Part shown: piece after piece, positions 38,704 to 47,308 of the stretch | Layout of the letters: each line of letters starts with the position of its first letter | Position numbering within the stretch: the stretch's first letter is position 1 | Origin: a virus | Strand: one strand, 5' to 3' | IMG/VR virus record: IMGVR_UViG_3300031576_001304 | Coordinates: 1-53,798 of that record | Length of the DNA: 53,798 bases | Made by a program: the position numbers and the translations under genes | The notes under the pieces: model-generated | The model's database searches: none | Seen by the model: the letters and a program-made list of their open reading frames with translations, nothing else | What the model was told of the DNA's origin: nothing

Positions 38704-38851
38704 ACAAGATGGCCCGGTCGAGCATCTCGCGGGTGGCTGTCACGTATCGACGCTCGCCCGATTCGTGCCATCCATGGGGAAAGTGGTCTCCGGGTCTATA
38801 GTTCAGGCCAGCAGACAACAAGGCGGCCAGTTGGATCACACCTGTATCCAT
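38558..38851 (-). CDS. Possible minus-strand gene in tail operon
   Basis: A 97-codon frame from ATG 38851, with AAAGGG upstream. The first 57 residues look protein-like (MDTGVIQLAALLSAGLNYRP; GERRYVTATREMLDRAILFM). The rest is Ser/Arg-rich and antisense to the distal tail gene, so the real protein may be only partly conserved. Together with the 29-residue membrane peptide upstream on the same strand, it could be a moron. Evidence is modest. Confidence 0.4.
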   Translation of the reverse strand: MDTGVIQLAALLSAGLNYRPGDHFPHGWHESGERRYVTATREMLDRAILFMRTQGWTPQRRSGSAQGIGHRASPCRTGTSRDSRSSAGSAHTLPARA

Positions 38852-38955
38852 ATCTAACCCTTTCGTTTTTAGGGAATCTACCGACCCCGCAAGACTGAGG
38901 GCCAACCGGAACCAACGGATCAACGCCCTGGCTCCGTTCTAAGCCTTTGAAAACT

Positions 38956-39045
38956 CTACCTTTTGGCGATCCCGTAGATCGTGAACGCCAGTATGAGCGT
39001 GAGCATGACTAATCCGATGCTGTACCAGACAGTCATGTACCTCAT
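38956..39045 (-). CDS. 29-residue single-pass membrane peptide
   Basis: MRYMTVWYSIGLVMLTLILA followed by FTIYGIAKR and TAG: one membrane helix with a basic end, too short for most gene callers. A second ATG (39036) has GAGGT just upstream. Small hydrophobic peptides of this kind serve as holin-like, toxin-like or superinfection-exclusion factors. It sits in the 377-base gap between plus-strand tail genes. Confidence 0.5.
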   Translation of the reverse strand: MRYMTVWYSIGLVMLTLILAFTIYGIAKR

Positions 39046-39080
39046 AGTACTACGGTAAACACCTTAGACGCAACCGAAAA

Positions 39081-42000
39081 ATGCCAGTCGGAACAGTCAA
39101 CACCGCAAAAGAGCTCGCTCAAACCTACCAACCCCTCCTGTTGGCCGTGTTCACCTTCACGGATGGGACCGTTCTGCGGCTCTCCACCCATGGCCTTCGC
39201 ACGACTGACGGTGGCTTCCAGTACGCTGGCAACGACTACCTGCCTCGAATCCTCAATCACGACATCGCCGCGATCCAGGCACTATCTGACGGCGGTATCG
39301 ACACCCCACCAACAGTCACACTCCGACTCAACGATGGCGATCAATTCCTCTGGACAAACTACGAGAAGACCGTCGGCTTCAAGGGCGCAAAGCTCACGCT
39401 GACGTTCGTGTTCTGGAATGTCGGGGCGAACGACTTCAGTAGCGATTCCGTCACGAAATTCCTTGGGACGTGTTCCGCTCCACAAATAGACGAGACAACA
39501 ATCACTGTTGCCGCCGCATCGCTGATGCAGATGCAGCAGGTAATGCTGCCGACCGTCCGGGTGCAGAAGCGCTGCACCTGGGTGTACCCGACGAAGAAGG
39601 CCCAGAGGGTTGCCGGTGCCGTCGACGAGGACTCCTGGTTCTGGGAATGTGGACACTCTCCCGACGTGACCGACGCGGACGGTGCCGGCGGGACTGCCGC
39701 GGCGCGAGGCAACTACGACGGCGCCGCGAAGACAATCACCGGAGCCACAAACGCCTCACCCATCGTCATCACGTCAACGGCCCACGGCTACTCCACCGGC
39801 GATCAGGTTTATATCGCCGGCGTGACCGGGAACACCGCAGCAAATGGCACGTGGGTCATCACCGTGACAGCCGCGACAACCTTCACGCTCAACGGCTCTA
39901 CGGGGAACGGGGCTTACATCAGCGGCGGGACATCCGACAAGCTGTTCGTCGCCTGCAACTACACGAAAGATCACTGCATCTCGCGCGGCATGTACGAGAA
40001 GGACTCTGCGCTACGCGTGACCGGGCGCTTCGGTGGCATCCAGTGGGACCCTCCTAAGAGCTTCAGAAGCCGGGGCTACGTCTCCGGCAAGTGGGAGGAG
40101 GGGTTCAACTCCTCGAATGAGGCCAAGTACAGCGATGTTGTTCCGTTTGTCTACGGGACCTCGTGGGTCGAGCCCATTGCTGCAAACGTCACTGGCGACG
40201 CCAACTCGACCAGGTTCGAGTGTGTTCTCTGCTACGGCGAGGTCGATGACGTTCTGCGGGTGGTCGTCAACGATGTCGAGATCCCGTCGGCAACCACGAT
40301 GACCCACGGATCCCTGTCGGTCACCGACCCGCTCTTTGCATGGTATCTGGTGAATCGTGGGGACCGTGACGGAGCGCCCAACACTCTGCCGATGTACGAC
40401 TCCAAGGGTGACCCATACGGCTCACTGGCAACCATCGTTTGTGTTGTCCCGCGGCGATTGTCTGATTCACAGAACGTCCCGCGTGTCAGGGTGTTGGTCA
40501 AGGGGCCCAAGATCCGCAAGTACACGGCTCCGAGCACGTATTCGAAGGTCGGCGCCCCGGACAACCTGAATCCCGCCTGGATTCTCATGGACGTTCTGAT
40601 CTGGTCGGGCTGGACCTACGCGGACCTGGACATTCAGAGTTTCATCGACGCGGCGGCGAAGTGCGACGCCACGGTGACGTTCAAGGACCAGGACGCGGCG
40701 AACAACACCCACGCCCGCTATATGGCGTCCCTGGTGCTGCGTCAGCGCCGGCCAGCCGCCGAGCTCATCCGCGGCTTGCGGAATGCGATGAAAGGCGTGC
40801 TGGTGCCGAACTCCGACGCCAGCGGCAAGCTGAAGCTGGTCATCAAAGAGACACTGGCGAGCCAGCAGCCGGCGACCATCTCCGGCTCGAATTACAGCAC
40901 GGCGGTTTCATCGAAACTGGTCACCGCCGGGGCAGCCAACGGCTACGTCGCCTACAAGTTCGACGAGTCGAACATCATCCGGCGCGACAGCCTCTCCACT
41001 CTCAAGGTTTCTCAGCGCCCAAACACAGACACGCCGAACCGTGTCGCGCTGACGTTCCAGGACTTCCATAACAACTTCGCCTTCGACTCGCTCACTGTAG
41101 TTGACACCGAGGCGTTGACCAGGGCCAACAACCAGGACATTTCTGGTAGCTTCCCGCTGGAGGGGATCAACAACTTCGACCAGGCGCGACGGGTGATCGG
41201 CACATGGCTTGCCGAGTCACTCAGGGGAAACGCGCGCAACAACCCCCTGGGGGACGCCGGCGGGACGCTGCATTTCGAGTTCGAGACGACTTTCAAGGCC
41301 GTGCATCTCCAGGTCGGGCAGCTCTGCCTGCTGGATTACCCGGCCTACGGGATCTCGAATCAACTGGTCCGCCTCCAGCGCCTTCAGCCGGCGGCCAACT
41401 TCGAGACTTGCCGCGTCACGGCCACATGGCACAGCGACGACTGGTATGTGGATACCTACGGCCAGGAGGATGCTCCGCGGTACTCTGGATTTCACCGCAA
41501 CCGCCTTGCCCGGCCGCCCATGGCGCTACGCGGCCAGACCGGTACAGGTGGACTTGCAAAGACCGATCCGCTGTGGGGCCGCGAAAGGTTCTATGCGCTT
41601 GCGTCTTCCAAGGATGACGAAGGCGTCTTCCGCTTCACGGCTTCGGTGAACCCGCCGGTCAACGTGTTCCCGTCGTCGTTCCGCCCGCCTTTCGTTCCGA
41701 ACGAAGGAACCAGCGCCAGCACGGGCGGGCAGCTTGCGGGCAACCAGGACTACTGGCTGGCCCTGTGCGCACTCAACTCCGGCGGTGAGATCACGGTGCC
41801 GTCCACCACCTGCCGGATTCGTGTTCCGGCAGGAACCAGCACGAACACGATCACCGTTTCCGATTTGGACTGGGATGCGGCCACGACGCAGTACGCGCTG
41901 TACGCCGGGACAGACCCGTACAGACTCCACTACCAGAGCACGATCGCCGGAACGCCGGCATCCATCACGTTCAACGGTCCCGTTGCGCTGGACCTTGGCA

Positions 42001-43343
42001 AGCCCATTCCCGACCCGGAGTTCGACACGCTGGTACTGAGAGTCAAGCGCGCTCGCAACCTGGGCGTGTTCGGAATCGAGATGACCGGGGCTGGCGCTGC
42101 GACAATCACCGTGGCAAACGCCTACTGGGACACGAACCAATGGGCGGGGTTCGACTGTTCCGTGATCGGTTACGATACCGGCTCGGGCGATGCGCCGCCG
42201 GTGTGGAATTTCCGCGTGTCATCGAACACGTCGGATACCCTGACGGTGGACACGACGAACTATGACCCGGCGCCCAACGCGGTGATGACGTTCGGAGCCG
42301 GGATGCGCTACTTGCTTGTAATGCGAACCAAGCCAGACACGTTCAGCGCGAACACCATCGGAGACTCCCGATTCGATAACTCCCTGGCGCTGTACGGAGC
42401 CTTCTATGTGACGGCCGCGACGAACGCCACGCCGATTCAGATCACCACGTCCGCCGCTCACGGATTCTCGACCAACGACAAGGTGAGAATCGACTACGTG
42501 GAGGGCAACGCTGCGGCCAATGGGGTTTGGACGGTCACTGTCGTAAACACGACCCAGTTCACCCTGAACGGTTCGGTTGGAAATGGCGCGTACACCGACT
42601 TTGGCACGGCGCGGAAGCTCACTCGTGGACTGGAAGCGAATGACGCTGTGGGCAAGTTGGCCCGAATTATTGCCGGCAAGGGTGCGGGCCAGATTCGAAA
42701 GATCGAATCTCACACGCCAACCGTTCTCACGATCGAGGGGACCTGGGATGTGACGCCGGATGCGACCTCGCGCTTCGTCACCGAGGAGCCGGACTGGTTG
42801 ACAGAGGCGTACTCGACCGCCATGAACATTGACAATTTCTCGCCGGCCTCCGTCCCGTCTTTCCCAGTGGATCTGACCGGGTTCGGGGAAATCCCGCTGT
42901 TAATGCAGGTGTTACCGATTGACGGCGGCGGCAACGAGACGCCGGAGAGCGCCTGCCAGATCCGAGAATTCTACCTGTTCCGGCAGGTCGGCCTCGCAAC
43001 CGACGATTTTCAAAGCGCGCTCAAGCTCGACGTTGAGGGCACACTGGCAATCGCCAGTGATGTAGCACCGCGACTGGAAATCAACACCGCATCGGTGGCC
43101 AGGAAGGTCAAGGCCATCGTGAAACAGGCACCCACAGGCGCCGCCCTGGTCGTCAAGATCCTGCTCGGATCAACCGAATGGATCAGCCTCACGATTCCAG
43201 CCGCGTCCTTGTCCGTGACCGCGACGGCGGGTCAACTGAGCTCATCGCCGGAGATCCCGGCCGGAACCAATGTCCGTTTGGATATCACGGCCGTTGGCAC
43301 GACGTTCCCTGGTTCCGACCTCTCGGTAATGGTGTATCTGTGA
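39081..43343 (+). CDS. Tail tip / host-specificity protein (DUF2163-like N-terminus, two FCCH domains)
   Basis: A 1420-residue protein. Residues 1-210 are DUF2163-like (LLLAVFTFTDGTVLRLSTHG; NDYLPRILNHDIAAIQALSD). An FCCH-type domain (about 219-290, ITGATNASPIVITSTAHGYS...) interrupts a Cys cluster (RCTWV...FWECGHSP | FVACNYTKDHCISRG). The centre (about 300-830) resembles the gpJ-like/BR0599 tail-hub region (LIWSGWTYADLDIQSFIDAA; RQRRPAAELIRGLRNAMKGV). A second FCCH copy is at about 1110-1175 and a beta C-terminus ends GSDLSVMVYL. It forms the hub/baseplate that meets the receptor. Confidence 0.85.
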   Translation: MPVGTVNTAKELAQTYQPLLLAVFTFTDGTVLRLSTHGLRTTDGGFQYAGNDYLPRILNHDIAAIQALSDGGIDTPPTVTLRLNDGDQFLWTNYEKTVGFKGAKLTLTFVFWNVGANDFSSDSVTKFLGTCSAPQIDETTITVAAASLMQMQQVMLPTVRVQKRCTWVYPTKKAQRVAGAVDEDSWFWECGHSPDVTDADGAGGTAAARGNYDGAAKTITGATNASPIVITSTAHGYSTGDQVYIAGVTGNTAANGTWVITVTAATTFTLNGSTGNGAYISGGTSDKLFVACNYTKDHCISRGMYEKDSALRVTGRFGGIQWDPPKSFRSRGYVSGKWEEGFNSSNEAKYSDVVPFVYGTSWVEPIAANVTGDANSTRFECVLCYGEVDDVLRVVVNDVEIPSATTMTHGSLSVTDPLFAWYLVNRGDRDGAPNTLPMYDSKGDPYGSLATIVCVVPRRLSDSQNVPRVRVLVKGPKIRKYTAPSTYSKVGAPDNLNPAWILMDVLIWSGWTYADLDIQSFIDAAAKCDATVTFKDQDAANNTHARYMASLVLRQRRPAAELIRGLRNAMKGVLVPNSDASGKLKLVIKETLASQQPATISGSNYSTAVSSKLVTAGAANGYVAYKFDESNIIRRDSLSTLKVSQRPNTDTPNRVALTFQDFHNNFAFDSLTVVDTEALTRANNQDISGSFPLEGINNFDQARRVIGTWLAESLRGNARNNPLGDAGGTLHFEFETTFKAVHLQVGQLCLLDYPAYGISNQLVRLQRLQPAANFETCRVTATWHSDDWYVDTYGQEDAPRYSGFHRNRLARPPMALRGQTGTGGLAKTDPLWGRERFYALASSKDDEGVFRFTASVNPPVNVFPSSFRPPFVPNEGTSASTGGQLAGNQDYWLALCALNSGGEITVPSTTCRIRVPAGTSTNTITVSDLDWDAATTQYALYAGTDPYRLHYQSTIAGTPASITFNGPVALDLGKPIPDPEFDTLVLRVKRARNLGVFGIEMTGAGAATITVANAYWDTNQWAGFDCSVIGYDTGSGDAPPVWNFRVSSNTSDTLTVDTTNYDPAPNAVMTFGAGMRYLLVMRTKPDTFSANTIGDSRFDNSLALYGAFYVTAATNATPIQITTSAAHGFSTNDKVRIDYVEGNAAANGVWTVTVVNTTQFTLNGSVGNGAYTDFGTARKLTRGLEANDAVGKLARIIAGKGAGQIRKIESHTPTVLTIEGTWDVTPDATSRFVTEEPDWLTEAYSTAMNIDNFSPASVPSFPVDLTGFGEIPLLMQVLPIDGGGNETPESACQIREFYLFRQVGLATDDFQSALKLDVEGTLAIASDVAPRLEINTASVARKVKAIVKQAPTGAALVVKILLGSTEWISLTIPAASLSVTATAGQLSSSPEIPAGTNVRLDITAVGTTFPGSDLSVMVYL

Positions 43344-43543
43344 CGCGACGCAAGCTGATGTTGGCGCTTCCCGCCGTGGCCGCTGCCCGCGCAACCAACG
43401 AACGTGTCCCAATAGACGCTCGCGATCTTAACGACTTCAGCAAAGAGTACAACCTGTACATAACAGCCATGAACCGGTTCGTTGTAGACCAGCGCCAGTG
43501 GCGTCGTGTCGCGAGGGCCTGGCGGGTGCTTGTCGGTGGATGA
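43340..43543 (+). CDS. Small protein with Tat-like/export start
   Basis: A 67-residue protein from a GTG overlapping the tip gene stop (GTGA). MTRRKLMLALPAVAAARATN reads as a short RR-type signal. The remainder is a helix of amphipathic, aromatic/basic type (YITAMNRFVVDQRQWRRVAR, AWRVLVGG). It may be exported or membrane-attached. No family known; a role in lysis is possible because no holin was found. Confidence 0.6.
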   Translation: MTRRKLMLALPAVAAARATNERVPIDARDLNDFSKEYNLYITAMNRFVVDQRQWRRVARAWRVLVGG

Positions 43544-43609
43544 CTTTTCTTTAATAACGGCCTGATTCTTCAGGTTTTAGCCTAACCAAACGGAGATACA
43601 CAAACAAAA

Positions 43610-44278
43610 ATGAGACAAGTCCTTTCTGTTTTCCTCGCGCTTCTGGCCATGCCTGGGCTCGCCTTTGGCAGTACCACGTACGTCCAGAGCATCAACAACC
43701 AGTCCTCGGTGACCATCACCGGGAGCACGCACAACCTGGGGAGCGACAAATTCGGCGTCCGGGTGTACGACTCGAACGGCGTCCTCAAGGCGACCGACTT
43801 CTTCGAATACACGATCAATTCCTCGACGTACGATGTCTCGATCACCTTCGACTCGTCACACACTGGCGAAGTGAAGCTGACCGGAAACTTCGCTTCGGAT
43901 ACCAGCAACGTGTGGGACTGGAAGGTCACCAAGACCACCGGAAGCGGCGTTGACAAGGCGTTTGTGTGCGGAAGTTGCACCGATTCGGACTTCGCCCGAC
44001 GCACGGTCAGCTCAAAGGCATACGTTGCCTTGGGCATGTACACCTACACACACAACTCCAGTACCGCGGAAGGCACACTACGTGTATACCTGCTGGACAA
44101 CAAGCTGGTGTTCGGACTCAGCGGATCCTCGTCTCAAGTGGATGGCTCGACCAGCGGGGCACACGCGAAGGTCGAGTACAGCGTGAGCAGCTTCCCAACT
44201 GGCGCAGTTCAGTTGGCCTCCGTGACCTACGACGCGCAGAACCGCCTCGGCACAGTGACCGACCTGCGGCCCTGGTAA
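43610..44278 (+). CDS. Exported beta-rich protein
   Basis: A 222-residue protein with a signal peptide (VLSVFLALLAMPGLAFGSTT). The mature sequence is Ser/Thr-rich strands (TYVQSINNQSSVTITGSTHN; FFEYTINSSTYDVSITFDSS; GTLRVYLLDNKLVFGLSGSS). One CGSC motif (FVCGSCTDSDF) could form a disulfide. It looks like a secreted or surface host-type protein embedded in the tail operon; no known family. A GC-rich hairpin follows. Confidence 0.7.
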   Translation: MRQVLSVFLALLAMPGLAFGSTTYVQSINNQSSVTITGSTHNLGSDKFGVRVYDSNGVLKATDFFEYTINSSTYDVSITFDSSHTGEVKLTGNFASDTSNVWDWKVTKTTGSGVDKAFVCGSCTDSDFARRTVSSKAYVALGMYTYTHNSSTAEGTLRVYLLDNKLVFGLSGSSSQVDGSTSGAHAKVEYSVSSFPTGAVQLASVTYDAQNRLGTVTDLRPW

Positions 44279-44288
44279 CCTCTGCTTC

Positions 44289-44312
44289 GGGGCCCTCCCA
44301 AGCGAGGGCCCC
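44289..44312 (+). terminator. Perfect GC hairpin without T-run
   Basis: GGGGCCCTC (44289-44297), a six-base loop and GAGGGCCCC (44304-44312) form nine pairs, followed by ACATTC. With no T-run it may be a processing site or a weak terminator between two tail genes. Confidence 0.55.
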
Positions 44313-44320
44313 ACATTCGC

Positions 44321-47293
44321 GTGTCAGAGACGATCTACAAGCTCCAACCGCACCGCACGATCCAACTGCGCGGGTTCGACCGCCGGGGTGCGTCGGCAGC
44401 GATCTGCGAAGCCAGCGCGACCGGCTTCAAAACCTACGGCGTGTTCCGCGACATGGCCGATTTCGCCGTTGTTGTTCTCTGGGACGCCGACAATTTCTTC
44501 GAGCACTACTCGATGGAGTACCTGCCCGACTTCGACTTCGGCGGCATCGTGCTGGAGTTTGACCTGGCCTACGGGACCGGGCTTCAGCCAATCGACTCGC
44601 CGAAATACAACTGGATCGACTGGGCAACGTTGGATGTCATCAAGAGCGATGGCTCGACAGCACAGGTGAAGCTGTGGGACTACGCGACGCTCCAGGCAGG
44701 GACGTTCTCTGTTGCCTCTGGCACTATCACGGTTCAGGACAACGGCCTGGTGGCATTTGACCGGGTCACGCTGTGGCTTCAGAACATCGCCTTCGACTAC
44801 ATCGTGCCCGACCCGCCCACCGGAGTCACGGCGACCACGGTCGCCGAGAACATCCGTGACCAGATAAACACGGCGAACTGGCCGAGCCTGGGTCCGACGC
44901 TGGCGGTCATGGCGTCAACGTCGGGCGCGGCGATCACGCTGAAGGCCGCCCGGTACGGCACCGTCAACACCAGCGGGACCACGGTGACGTGGGTGAGCGG
45001 TGACAAGTTTACGGGGGTGGCGGCAAGCTCGACGATCTACATCAACGGAGTGGCGTACACCGTCTCGACGCTCGACTCGCAAACGCAGATCACGTTGACG
45101 GCAACCGCAGGCACGCAGACCGGGGTGAAGTATCTCGCCGAGCGCGGCGGCGACGACGGCAACATGGTCACGCTGTACGGGATATGGAAAAACAACAACC
45201 TCAAGTTCGACGCGGCGACGCTGGCGCTGGCCGGCGGAAGCTCAAACGTGACCTGGCGCGTCAAGATCGACTTCACGGCGCGGGGGATCGACTCTATCCG
45301 GCAGTGCTGGCTGACTCTTGCGCCGAGGCTCGCGGACTCAACCGTTTACGCCGACACCGAATGGACAGCCACGTTCTCCAACTGGAGCGTCACTGATCCC
45401 AACACAAAGCGGCCGCTGAAGGTCGCCGAGCCTGGCTCAACGTGGATCGGTAACCGAGACGCCTGGGCCGCCTACACGGGTTCGGGCTGGACGGAAGAGA
45501 GCGGGTTCTACTGGCGCGGCTTCTCGCGCCGGAGCAAGACTGCCAACGATAAAGTCACCGTGGAGTACCACTGCCAGTACTCACACGACCTGTACGTCGG
45601 AACCAGCCTGTACACGGATCGTGGAATTGTTGGCGTGAAGCTCGACGGTGACTCAGAGACGGATCTTGACTGCTACCTGAGCGCCGAGCCCGCTGTTGTG
45701 ACGCGGCGCAAGGTGCGCTCAGCCGTGGCGGCCGGGAAGCACACGGTAGAGCTTCGTGTCAAGGGAACCAAGCACGCCTCCAGCACGGATTACTACTTCT
45801 ACTTCGATCACCTGGTGGCGGCAAAGACCGGCGATGTCCCGGACCCGACGGCGACGACAACGACCGTTTCCCCGGCGACGGACTATGACACAGACCACAG
45901 CTACAAGCTGACGCCTCAGCGTTTGGTCTGGAACCTGGACCGCCTCGGACTACGCGGGACCGTGAACCACTACGTGGGCGTCTTCTGGTGGAATCAGCGG
46001 AAACGCGTCGGGGGTTCTTGGAACACATGGACAATCACGTTTGGTGGAACCTGGGTGGACGGGGATTCGGCCTTCGTGACCATCGGCGGAACCACGATGG
46101 GAAAGAGTGTCTTTCCGGCTGACACTATAGACACCATCGCCGACCATTTCGTTTACTTCATCAACGAGACGTTCATCGGTGTGTGGGCCGAGCGGGATGG
46201 TGCCGGGAAGCTCAAGGTCAACGTCCGCACGCCGATGTGGACATTCACGAAATCCACCAGTAAGACCAGCACGAACGGGACGATCAGCGAGTCGGGAAGC
46301 CTGGCGGCAGGGACCGAGGGAACGTGGGAGATCGACACGGCGGCGTCGAACCCGATCAACTTCCCGACGCGCAAGTGGCACGCTGACTTCTTCGCCGAGA
46401 TCGACGTGAAAAACTGGGGCTGCGTGGCCGCGCTTTCGATGGAGCTTGTAGACCCGCCTGACTCTGCCGGCTCGCCGATGATCGCCAGATTCAATGATGG
46501 CACCCGTGTTCTCACGGCTACCGGGTTCGGTGGTCTGAACAGCGCGCACTGTGCGTTCATCTCGCGCGTGGCCGACTTTCAGAAGGCGGCCTACAAGGAA
46601 CTGGCGAAGCTGATGAACGACGCGACGCTTACGCCGTGGCTTCAGTTTGGCGAGTTCGTCTGGTGGTTCTTCGCTGGTGGTTCGCCGGCGTCGATGGCCT
46701 TCTATGACGCGGACACGAAGGCGGCTGCAAACACCGCCCTGGGCCGGGACCTGTACGTGTTCGCGGCGCCGACCAGCGACCCGAGCGTGAACAGCTACGC
46801 GGACGCGAACTGGCTCCGCGGCCGAATCAAAACGCATATCGACACGATCAGGAACCACGTTCTGGCGACCTACTCGGGCGCGAAGTTCGAGTTGCTCTGG
46901 CCCTACGATGTCAACTACCCGACGCAGAACAGCTTCGGGATCGGCGGGCAACTGAACCGCTACGTCAATCTGCCGAGCGAGTTCGAGACAAAAAGCGGCT
47001 CCGGCCTGGACCGAATGAAGATGGAGGCCCTGAGCTTCGGCAGCCAGGAGCGCAACCACAACAAGACGCGGGAGACGGTGACGTTTCCTTACACGTCTCC
47101 TCTGACCTGGCCCAAGGCGGACACGGCGTTCCTGGTGGCGATCTTCAACGGCGGCTGTCCATGGGAGAGAGATTACCTGTATGCTGTGGCGCAGTCGGCG
47201 CCGCTCGTCAATCTGTGGGCGTTTGACCACACCTGCCTGATGTCCTGGCCGCTGCCGTTACCCGTGGCGTTGTCTCGGGCCACATTCATCTGA
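44321..47293 (+). CDS. Large tail/collar protein (non-contractile tail sheath-like)
   Basis: A 990-residue protein from GTG 44321. N-terminus YKLQPHRTIQLRGFDRRGAS, FKTYGVFRDMADFAVVVLWD and FEHYSMEYLPDFDFGGIVLE match a conserved phage family of about 1000 residues, some members of which are annotated as non-contractile tail sheath. The middle is Ig/jelly-roll-like (KVTVEYHCQYSHDLYVGTSL). The C-terminal third resembles a TIM-barrel glycosidase-like fold (EFVWWFFAGGSPASMAFYDA; TLIDTIRNHVL-type helix; FELLWPYDVNYPTQNSFGIG). It may bind or degrade surface glycans. The sheath name is only a label. Confidence 0.75.
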   Translation: MSETIYKLQPHRTIQLRGFDRRGASAAICEASATGFKTYGVFRDMADFAVVVLWDADNFFEHYSMEYLPDFDFGGIVLEFDLAYGTGLQPIDSPKYNWIDWATLDVIKSDGSTAQVKLWDYATLQAGTFSVASGTITVQDNGLVAFDRVTLWLQNIAFDYIVPDPPTGVTATTVAENIRDQINTANWPSLGPTLAVMASTSGAAITLKAARYGTVNTSGTTVTWVSGDKFTGVAASSTIYINGVAYTVSTLDSQTQITLTATAGTQTGVKYLAERGGDDGNMVTLYGIWKNNNLKFDAATLALAGGSSNVTWRVKIDFTARGIDSIRQCWLTLAPRLADSTVYADTEWTATFSNWSVTDPNTKRPLKVAEPGSTWIGNRDAWAAYTGSGWTEESGFYWRGFSRRSKTANDKVTVEYHCQYSHDLYVGTSLYTDRGIVGVKLDGDSETDLDCYLSAEPAVVTRRKVRSAVAAGKHTVELRVKGTKHASSTDYYFYFDHLVAAKTGDVPDPTATTTTVSPATDYDTDHSYKLTPQRLVWNLDRLGLRGTVNHYVGVFWWNQRKRVGGSWNTWTITFGGTWVDGDSAFVTIGGTTMGKSVFPADTIDTIADHFVYFINETFIGVWAERDGAGKLKVNVRTPMWTFTKSTSKTSTNGTISESGSLAAGTEGTWEIDTAASNPINFPTRKWHADFFAEIDVKNWGCVAALSMELVDPPDSAGSPMIARFNDGTRVLTATGFGGLNSAHCAFISRVADFQKAAYKELAKLMNDATLTPWLQFGEFVWWFFAGGSPASMAFYDADTKAAANTALGRDLYVFAAPTSDPSVNSYADANWLRGRIKTHIDTIRNHVLATYSGAKFELLWPYDVNYPTQNSFGIGGQLNRYVNLPSEFETKSGSGLDRMKMEALSFGSQERNHNKTRETVTFPYTSPLTWPKADTAFLVAIFNGGCPWERDYLYAVAQSAPLVNLWAFDHTCLMSWPLPLPVALSRATFI

Positions 47294-47308
47294 TTCTGGG
47301 AGGAAGCC

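Noticed and set aside
45950-47230. Minus-strand open frame of 426 codons
   Set aside because: Antisense to the large tail protein; Arg/His/Val-rich shadow composition.
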